From Phorcus lineatus (lineage: Eukaryota > Mollusca > Gastropoda > Trochida > Trochidae), in NCBI GenBank assembly GCA_921293015.1, contig OV121088.1, positions 2,976,001-3,040,000 of the forward strand: a stretch of 64,000 nucleotides of DNA. The letters run 5' to 3'. The position numbers were made by a program, and so were the translations under genes. The notes beneath the pieces are model-generated. The model searched no databases, was not told the DNA's origin, and worked only from the letters and a program-made list of their open reading frames with translations. Positions 56,062 to 64,000 of this stretch are shown here, piece after piece. Numbering within the stretch: position 1 is the stretch's first letter; the number at the start of each line of letters is the position of its first letter.

Positions 56062-58725
56062 GCTCATCAGGTCTGAAAGACCAGATGGGCTTATGGCATG
56101 GCAAGGCGTCCGGCGTCCGGCAGCCGTCCGTAAAATTTTCACTTTTTCGACTTCTACTCCAGAACCAATGACTCTAGAGAGCTGAAATTTTATGTGCATA
56201 CTCTTTGGCAAATGGGGATTCCAAATTAAATTGTAGATTTCGTGACCCCATGACCCCAAATGGGGTCACAAGGGTCAAAACCTTAAAAATCTATTTTAAT
56301 CTTCTTCTCCGGTTACAAAAGGTCCAGAGAGCTGAAAAGTTGTGTGTAGACTCCTTGGGCACTGGAGATTCTAAATTGTAGATTTTGTGACCTCATGACC
56401 CCAAATGAGGTCACAGGGGTCAAAACATGAAAACTTATTTTCATCTTCTTCTCCAGTTCCAAAAGGTCCAGAGAGCTGAATAGTTGTGTGTAGACTCCTT
56501 TGGCACTGGAGATTCTAAATTGTAGGTTTGGTGACCCAATGACCCCAAATGGGGTCACGGGTCAAAAACTGAAAAACCTAATTTCATCTTCTTCTCCAGT
56601 TCCAAAAGGTCTAGAGAGCTGAAAAGGTATGTGTAGACTCCTTGGCCAATGGGGATTCTAAATTGTAGGTTTGGTGACCCCATGACCCCAAATGGGGTCA
56701 CAGGAGTCAAAACCTAAAAAACCTAATTTAATCTTTTTCCCTAGTTCCAAAAGGTCTAGAGAGCTGAAAAGGTGTGTGTAGACTCCTTGGCCAATGGGGA
56801 TTCTTAATTGTAGGTTTGGTGACCCCATGACCCCAAATGGGGTCACAGGGGTCAAAACCTAAAAATACTAATTTCGTCTTTTTCCCTAGTTCCAAAAGGT
56901 CCAGAGAGCTGAATAGTTGTGTGTAGACTCCTTGGGCACTGGAGAATCTAAATTGTAGGTTTGGTGACGCCATGACCCCAAATGGGGTCACAGGGGTCAA
57001 AACCTGAAAAACCTATTTTCATCTTTTTCTCCAGTTCCAAAAGGTCTAGAGAGCTGAAAAGGTGTGTGTAGACTCCTTGACCAACGGGGATTCTAAATTG
57101 TAGGTTTGGTGACCCCATGACCCCAAATGGGGTCACAGGGGTCAAAACCTAAGAAACCTAATTTAATCTTTTTCCCTAGTTCCAAAAGGTCTAGAGAGCT
57201 GATAAGGTGTGTGTAGATTCCTTGGCCAACGGGGATTCTAAATTGTAGGTTTGGTGACCACTTGACCCCAAATGGGGTCACAGGGGTCAAAACCTAAAAA
57301 ACCTAATTTAATCTTTTTCCCTAGTTCCAAAAAGTCTAGAGCTGAAAAGGTGTGTGTAGACTCCTTGGCCAACAGGGATCTAAATTGTAGGTTTGGTGAC
57401 CCCATGACCCCAAATGGGGTCACAGGGGTCAAACCCTAAAAATGCTAATTTCGTCTTTTTCCCTAGTTCCAAAAGGTCCAGAGAGCTGAAAAATTGTGTG
57501 AAGACTCCTTGTACACCGGGGATTCTAAATTGTAGGTTTGGTGACCACTTGACCCCAAATGGGGTCACAGGGGTCAAAACCTAAAAAACCTAATTTAATC
57601 TTTTTCCCTAGTTCCAAAAGGTCTAGAGAGCTGAAAAGGTGTGTGTAGACTCATTGGCCAACAGGGATCTAAATTGTAGGTTTGGTGACCCCATGACCCC
57701 AAATGGGGTCACAGGGGTCAAAACCTAAAAATACTAATTTCGTCTTTTTCCCTAGTTCCAAAAGGTCCAGAGAGCTGAATAGTTGTGTGTAGACTCCTTG
57801 GGCACTGGAGAATCTAAATTGTAGGTTTGGTGACCCAATGACCCCAAATGGGGTCACAGGGGTCAAAACCTGAAAAACCTAATTTCATCTTTTTCTCCAG
57901 TTCCAAAAGGTCTAGAGAGCTGAAAAGGTGTGTGTAGACTCCTTGACCAACGGGGATTCTAAATTGTAGGTTTGGTGACCCCATGACCCCAAATGGGGTC
58001 ACAGGGGTCAAAACCTAAGAAACCTAATTTAATCTTTTTCCCTAGTTCCAAAAGGTCTAGAGAGCTGATAAGGTGTGTGTAGATTCCTTGGCCAACGGGG
58101 ATTCTAAATTGTAGGTTTGGTGACCCCATGACGCCAAATTCGGTCACAGGGGTCAAACCCTAAAAATCCTAATTTCATCTTTTTCCCTAGTTCCAAAAGG
58201 TCTAGAGAGCTGAAAAATTGTGTGAAGACTCCTTGTTTACTGGGGATTCTAAATTGTAGGTTTGGTGACCACTTGACCCCAAATGGGGTCACAGGGGTCA
58301 AAACCTTAAAATCCTACTTTCCTCTTCTTCTCCAGTTCCAAAAGGTCTTGATAGTTTAATAGTTGTGTGTAGACTCCTTGGACAATGGGGATTCTAAATT
58401 ATAGGTTTGGTGACCCCATGACGCCAAATGGGGTCACAGGGGTCAAAACCTAAAAACCTAATTTCCTCTTTTTCCCTAGTTCCAAAAGGTCTAGAGAGCT
58501 GAAAAATTGTGTGAAGACCCTTTGGACACTGGGGATTCTAAATTGTAGTTTTGGTGACCACTTGACCCAAAATGGGGTTACAGGGGTCAAAACCTTAAAA
58601 TCCTACTTTCATCTTCTTCTCGAGTTCCAAAAGGTCTTGATAGCTTAATAGTTGTGTGTAGACTCCTTGGACAATGGGGATTCTGAATTGTAGGTTCGGT
58701 GACCCCTTGACCCCAAATGGGCAAT
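56062..58725 (+). repeat. Approximately 145-bp satellite, about 18 units
   Basis: Starts with AGCTCATCAGGTCTGAAAGA and GGCGTCCGGCGTCCGG, then tandem units of 142-147 bp. Each unit has TGACCCCAAATGGGGTCA, CAGGGGTCAAAACCT, TTTTTCCCTAGTTCC, AAAAGGTCTAGAGAGC and GTGTGTAGACTCCTTGG. Short minus-strand frames of about 65 codons recur every 145 bp but rotate through the three frames, so they are not a protein repeat. Confidence 0.95.
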
Positions 58726-59239
58726 GGGCCTTTTTTATTTGATTGTGAATAACTCGGACGTTGGGACAGGCTATCTTTCCTACACTGCCCATGACCCCAT
58801 GGTCTAAACCACAACACCTATTTCTATCAAAAGTCTGTTGAGCTACAGAGCCCATGGCTCTATTTTTACATTCTAAAACTATCTGATAATAAAATACAAG
58901 TAAAGGCAGAAAGTATGATCCTAAATGAAAGAATCTTATACTCGTCACTATTTAAATGGCATGCATTTCTTATTAGATCACAATTCTGAAATAAGAATTT
59001 GTCTGTACTTGAGGACCTTAAAGTTTTACACTACAGGAGTAAGACTGAGATACAAGATTTATATCGAAGTATGTGATAGGAATATGAATTTCATAAATCA
59101 TAAGTTTCGGCTGAAATATGGTTGAACATGATTACATGATACATGCACAAAGTATCCAAGTATTGTAACATACATTCCCAGAAGATGTACAGTGAGTTTG
59201 AATCAATGCTGGGTAGCCATGGTAACCCAGTACTTACAT

Positions 59240-59745
59240 TCAATGAACATAAAAAACATCCATTAGCAATTGTTCATTTGTATAAAATTTCCTAAAAATG
59301 TTTCAATAAAGTCCACAAAAACCTTCATGTCATTAAATCAAATGATTCTTTTGATAGAATATATCTTAAAATAGAAACAGAAGATCCTGAAACCAATTTC
59401 TTTATGGCCATGTGAGATACATTTTCCTTCTACTGTTTTAGTTCATATGCTGTCATCATCTTGAATAAGCTGAAGAACAAAAAACATTTCATCAAATTCA
59501 ACTCCTTTATATAATGATTAAACCATTCTCTCAAACCAAGGTAAAACATTCTTAATCTTCATGACATATATATTAAATTATATTATTTTGAAATTTATGA
59601 AAATTTTGAGGAAGACGAATCGCCTCCCATAAGTCCATACAACCCGACACAAGAGGTCAGTGGCAAAACGTTGTACAACAATTTATTCATCGTCTTACAA
59701 GAACTTTGTAGATTATTAACCAAACATTGTACAATTCTTCATAAG
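59240..59745 (+). repeat. Third partial copy of the adaptor-gene intron
   Basis: AACATCCATTAGCAATTGTT onward matches about 24290-24770, with more substitutions and small deletions than the other copies. It ends at about 59745 (AAGAACCTCAGCA). Carries the decayed exon at 59591. Confidence 0.8.
59591..59655 (+). pseudogene. Decayed KEIYDDF exon (fourth copy)
   Basis: Reads EIYENFEEDESPPISPYNPT then QE, ending at GAG|GTCAGT. The acceptor and the GSK codons are gone: where the others have CTTATTTCAGGG, this copy has TTATATTATTTTG. YDDF has become YENF. Without an AG acceptor at the usual place it is unlikely to be spliced. Confidence 0.7.
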
Positions 59746-60126
59746 AACCTCAGCACTAATTATGATTGAAAACCGGACAGTGGCGCGTCAAATTGTCAAA
59801 CCTAATTTTGGAGACTTATCTAAAACAGCCAGGAGGGCAGTTAGGAGTTGTTGCACACCTCGGTGTGATATGTTCCCATTCTTTTAACATTGGTTCATTC
59901 TCATATCGACCTCTTATGACGTAATCATCGGTTGTTTCTCCATATCGCCCTAGGGCACTATCACATATCATTCAAATCAGTTATTATGTCCCTTGTTTTT
60001 AGTTGAAGGCTATATGCCATGACCACCAACTACGCAGGTGGGTGTTATGAGATGTTCAACCTACACAAACGATTAGACTTGTAAAATTTTGATAGTTTTA
60101 CAAATTAAGTATATAAGACTTGACAT

Positions 60127-60203
60127 AAGCGAAAGAGGGATTCGAACCCGGGACCTCTTTGCTGGCGAGTAACGCCTTTACCATTTGAGCTAACGAGGAT
60201 CCC
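60127..60203 (-). repeat. tRNA-like element (SINE head or tRNA pseudogene)
   Basis: On the minus strand: TTAGCTCAAATGGTAAAGGC (A-box-like D arm), then GGTCCCGGGTTCGAATCCC (perfect B box and T arm). The anticodon arm and acceptor stem do not pair well, so a working tRNA is doubtful. It resembles tRNA-derived SINE heads. Confidence 0.5.
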
Positions 60204-60618
60204 TGCCTGTAACCGTACATTTTGTTGTGTCATGTCTTTCTGTTTTCCCCCTGGTAAATATATAAATGTATATGTATATATTCATGAAAATATATAGGTG
60301 TAAGGTTATGTCAATTTCTAATCTTTAGAATCAAATATTTAGCATTAAAATCTCAAGCAGCCAGATATTGTTAATATCCTACTGGACTCGTTAGCTCAGG
60401 ACACATAAACACGCAAAGTAAAACGTTTACAAATTAATTTTATAAAAACTATTTGGTTTGAAAACTTTGTAGGAATGTTCCGCGAGAGTGTAAGCAAAAT
60501 GATGACCGGATTGCTAACGCCCTCGCGAGATTTTTTGCCATAATCGCCAGTCACCCGGTCATTATTTACTACGTACAATTATTTTAATCATTTTTTTATA
60601 AAATAATTTCATTTCTTA

Positions 60619-60745
60619 ACTACGATGTGTAAGTCAAATAGCAACCTCCGCCTTGGTTGATATAGAAATGAACACGCTCGCTACCGCTTGCGCGTTCATT
60701 TCTATATCAACCGAGGGCAGAGGTTGCTTTTTACTACATAGCGTT
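60619..60745. repeat. Fold-back inverted repeat
   Basis: The left arm 60641-60677 (GCAACCTCCGCCTTGGTTGA then TATAGAAATGAACACGC) pairs with the right arm 60690-60727 with about four mismatches and a 12-bp loop. Outer parts pair more loosely. Probably a fold-back MITE or a recombined palindrome; it could form a long hairpin in RNA. Confidence 0.8.
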
Positions 60746-60954
60746 TGTTAGGTTACTTTTGTATATAACTGGTATTCATTCATATTGTACGTGATATCTA
60801 CACCTCTGTGCATTTATAAGGCTGTTTTTAGATTTACATGGAAAACCAGTCTTTTGGACATGATAAGTTAGATATTTTGATTTATATCACCATATATGAC
60901 ATTTAGGTTCGTATCAAAGGTAAATAATATGTTATGAAAATCACCGAGTGGCTC

Positions 60955-61057
60955 TTTAATTGTTTCAACATAACCATGATGCTTAAGTAGTTAAATGTTG
61001 CTGGCTAATCCATATCATTTTTTGATATACTATAATATGCCAATGAAATTATTTCAG
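60955..61057 (+). repeat. Third copy of the intron before the double-Tyr exon
   Basis: TGTTTCAACATAACCATGAT to TATGCCAATGAAATTATTTCAG matches 29307-29404 and 50837-50932 with small indels. 59746-60954 in between is unrelated and includes the tRNA-like and fold-back repeats. Confidence 0.75.
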
Positions 61058-61102
61058 ATTTATGATGATTTTGAAGAGGAACAACATGGAAAAATTTATA
61101 AG
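61058..61102 (+). CDS. Adaptor-like gene: IYDDFEEEQHGKIYK exon (third copy)
   Basis: 15 codons, phase 0 to 0. The acceptor is GAAATTATTTCAG and the donor AAG|GTAAGA, better than in the other copies. Two Glu to Lys changes (GKIYK) alter the charge around the second tyrosine while IYDDFEEE is intact. The TAGACC transposon begins 55 bp downstream in the intron. Confidence 0.7.
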
Positions 61103-61157
61103 GTAAGATATTTTTTAATTCAAGAAATGTATGTGTTTGTTTCATCTGATTCAAGAA

Positions 61158-64000
61158 TAGACCGGTCCATTAAGCCCCGCCCCTACAGGTTTTCGACCAA
61201 TCGGCGCGCCGTATTTTTTACCTACCTTCCCGCGATCCATTCCTCGGACATCAACAGGCAACATGGCTGGCTGTCTTCACGACACAGGATTTGCGTCCAG
61301 ACATTTTACGAAGAAATTGCTGTAATATCAAGTCAATATAGTCGATGGCAGTGTTAGTAACATTGCACAAAGGGTCCTTTATTTAGGAAATATACATCGA
61401 GACGGCATATCCGACTCATATCGGAGATGTATCAATAAAATAATGAGAGGTGAGTGCACCATGCTCGGTTTGTTTACATAAATAAAAGTGTATTTTGGGG
61501 GTTATTTCAAGCTAAATTTTCCAGTAAGTAAAATAAGTTGAATTAATTTCAAGGTAAGTTTGCCTCGGGCGAGGTGAATAAATAGATTCAAATTTTTTTT
61601 TTCAAATAATATATTTCTAAAGGCTTAGTTGAAATCTATCGATAACAGGCATTTGTTCCCCGACAGGTTGGGGGTGAAACAAGTAACCCAATTATTCTAA
61701 TCAAACATTAAAAAATTTGAAAGCTAAATAGAATTGGAATTTCATAGATAAATAACTAATTTAATGAAATTTTTCCAAGTTTCCATTTGATGTGATAGCT
61801 ATAAATAGAATGTCAGAGTAAATAAAAATAATCTCATGAAAACATTGATGAAATACTATTTTAATGGATTATGCATAGGCCTAAAGTCTGTGAAAAGATC
61901 ATCTCATTAATAGGACAATTAATTCTAACCTTCTAAAAATCTTGAAAATAAAGACATGTAATTAATGACATTCTCTTCATGAATATATAATTGTCAAATA
62001 AGTTTTTGACAAAGGTGACACAATTTAATGAAAATACATGACCCTATATAGACACACAATCGCCATGTCTGTATAAAATATTAAAAAACAAACAGCAAGT
62101 GGAACATTCTAACCAATTCTTACAGTTTGTATTGCTAGATTTATAATTATGCATGATGATTTGGTCAGACTATTTTTTTTATCTGATTTGATAACACTGA
62201 CTTTGTCAAAATGTCTATCTAATAAGATCAATCAATTTCTTCTTATGTGAACTTACAAAATTAACATTGCCAGTTTTTGATGATTCTTGACAGGCTGTTA
62301 TCACTATCATCAAACCATACACTCTTTTATGTATGTAATTTTGCAAATCATCAGTTAGAATATTTTCAGGTTTACACTCTTTTAAATTAATTGTTAGATA
62401 AAAGAAAATGTGTAAAGTCATTTGATGCATGAATAAAACACTCATAAGCTTGTGTTCCTTTTTTCAGACTCAAGGAGGCAAAGGGTTTTGATAAATCTGC
62501 CCATCATTAATAAGTAGCAGATGTAAAAACAGTATGACATTGGGCAAATAAAGCAGCATGGAAAATATAACTAATTTTTGTTATAATTGAATAATGATAC
62601 AAGTGAAATCATTGTTTTCTCATCTATAAGATAAAATCTTTTAAATACTTCAGCAAAATAGTTTGCAAATTAATCTGATTGTATCTGAGTAGTATAATAC
62701 AGTCCTATAAATACACTCATAAATACACATATTGTGACAACATCTATACTGTACTAATAATCAGAGCTTCAGATAAGCTGCGTATTTGCGTATTTTACTC
62801 AGAAGAAAAGTCAAAATACGCAAGAAAATTAAATTGTCTGCGTAACAAAAATCGCTAAAAAATCTACGTTTACGCTTTTCAAAAATTAGCAATGCATATT
62901 TACCCAATACAGAAAAATTATAATGCGTAGCGTGTCATTAACAAAAATCAAAATAGTTACGTGAAAATCTCAACTTTAAGTCACTGGTAAATACAACAGT
63001 CTGTTTTATACATCGTAAACATCTATTCCGAACAATGCTTTGTGCAAAGCGGCTTCGCTTACTACTCCGAACACCATTTAAAACTCTCTTCAATTCATAT
63101 AACTGATCTGATAGCAGTTGTGTGAGGAGTTTAACACCGTTTGTTTCATGCAAGATTTGGGCCTACTGACTTTGAATGTGCACACGAAACTAGCATGATT
63201 ACTTTATTTTCCCAACGGCGTTTCGTCAGTGTTGACTTGTGCAGATTTATGACTCGGAAAAGGTTTACTTAGGACCAGCACATAGAAATAGTCATTTGAC
63301 ATTTTTTTTATTGGGAACGTATTTTCAATATATATGTGTGGAATGTAATGATTACATTTTTTATGAAGATGATGCAAGAAAACATAACGAGAGTTGCTGG
63401 TAAAACAAGAAATAAATCCGGTCAGGGATATTCGCAAGCGTGTTTAGACTAATTCATTATTGGTAACAATAACATATAAATGCCGACTCATTTAATAAAT
63501 ACTCAATCTTCTCAACTTTCAATCAGTTGCCTTTGAAAAGAAATTTCATCATTTGGCACACGTTTAATATGTTCTGTTATTACTGATCATTTACAAACAG
63601 AAAGTAGGCTTTTCCCATATCTCTTTTAAGAAAATGTTATTATTTTAAACTTAGTGTTCAGATTTTGGTTGTGGAAATAAGGTTAACACGTGAATATAAC
63701 TTGTTTTTTATTTGAATTTAATAACATGTTTAAGTTTTTTACGTATGAAATGAATACTCAGATTTCGAAAAATTGATGGGTATCAAAAAGTATGAATACC
63801 CATTTGATATTTGAAATACCCACCCAGTTCTAAAAACCTGGGTATCATACCCACATAGCCAAAAGCTTATCTGGAGCTCTGAATAATTATATAAAGGTAC
63901 TTATTAGAGTTCATGTTTTTAGGCATTCATTTATTGAATTTAAATTATTTCTAATATTTTCTTTTTGCAGAAATGTTTACTGAATTGAATTAATTATTGT
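61158..64000 (-). mobile_element. TAGACC-ended transposon, copy 2 (inverted), runs off window
   Basis: Begins TAGACCGGTCCATTAAGCCC, inserted after GATTCAAGAA where unit B has GATTGAAGAATATGC. It is the reverse complement of 34087 back to about 32380 at the window end, with moderate divergence, interrupted by the insertion at 62762-63881. The other end is outside the window. Confidence 0.85.
62756..63887. mobile_element. Nested hAT-like insertion, 1120 bp
   Basis: The element 62762-63881 starts CAGAGCTTCAGATAAGC and ends GCTTATCTGGAGCTCTG (one mismatch inverted repeat of 17 bp). It is flanked by AATAAT on both sides. The orthologous position in copy 1 (about 32480) is uninterrupted, giving an empty site. 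CAG-type ends are hAT-like; the duplication reads as 6 bp, fewer than the usual 8. The interior has no transposase frame. Confidence 0.75.

Noticed and set aside
56059-58301. Series of minus-strand open frames of about 65 codons spaced 145 bp apart
   Set aside because: The spacing is not a multiple of three, so each frame is a re-reading of the satellite unit in rotation; no splice or start context. It is a repeat artefact.
60127-60203. Functional tRNA gene on the minus strand
   Set aside because: The T arm is perfect, but the acceptor and anticodon stems do not pair, so it is listed as a tRNA-like repeat instead.

Overview
This window is eukaryotic and AT-rich, and it is almost certainly from a marine lophotrochozoan, most likely a mollusc. 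The evidence is spliced micro-exons with GT-AG borders in long introns, a dense load of animal DNA transposons and non-LTR retrotransposons, and recurrent GTTAYCTCCCTTT words (for example near 15290, 15672, 30640, 32150), which I associate from memory with mollusc genomes. There are no bacterial operons. Most long open frames lie inside repeats.

Layout. 1-3900 holds the end of a piggyBac-like element, a 178-bp tandem repeat and a transposon remnant. 3950-4204 holds the last two exons of an unidentified plus-strand gene, with a poly(A) signal at 4583. 4800-9400 holds retroelement debris: a BEL/Pao-type Gag relic, a tRNA-like SINE head, and a 5'-truncated LINE tail with a 12-bp target duplication. 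A TATA promoter candidate lies at 10.8 kb.

From 14.3 kb to 61.1 kb a plus-strand gene is visible as small exons, most of them symmetric (phase 0-0). They encode acidic tyrosine motifs (EIYDDFEEE, IYDDFEEEQHGEIYE, DSYEEP) and proline-rich SH3-ligand-like segments (PPPLPARRPPP). This looks like a phosphotyrosine adaptor or scaffold, loosely comparable to ADAP/FYB or SLP-76. No folded domain is visible in the window, so homology is not established. A block of these exons (unit A, about 14652-29581) is tandemly duplicated (unit B, about 29595-51104), and parts occur a third time at 59.2-61.1 kb. Unit B carries one-base-class frame defects in two exons and is partly decayed.

The duplicated introns work as a natural experiment. 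Comparing units A and B gives empty and filled sites for a piggyBac-like element, different copy numbers of one minisatellite (18 versus 6 units of 52 bp), a near-identical tract that looks like gene conversion, and a replacement event. In that event a fragment of an intron-less minus-strand gene (855-codon frame, 33963-36530) was joined exactly to the end of a hAT-type MITE. That ORF belongs to a multicopy, uncharacterised invertebrate protein family. It is split near its 3' end by a 2.5-kb TAGACC-terminated transposon whose ends resemble a CpG-rich promoter. A second, inverted copy of that transposon fills 61158-64000 and itself carries a nested hAT-like insertion.

Other intronic arrays are a 34-bp satellite full of splice-donor-like words (27.8-28.85 kb), a 33-bp array against an exon acceptor (51.2-51.5 kb), and an approximately 145-bp satellite with palindromic TGACC/GGTCA words (56.1-58.7 kb). 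Stretches not listed separately (roughly 6.4-8.2, 9.4-10.6, 10.9-14.3, 52.9-53.7 and 54.6-55.8 kb, and the remaining intron sequence) are AT-rich and show no gene I can support.
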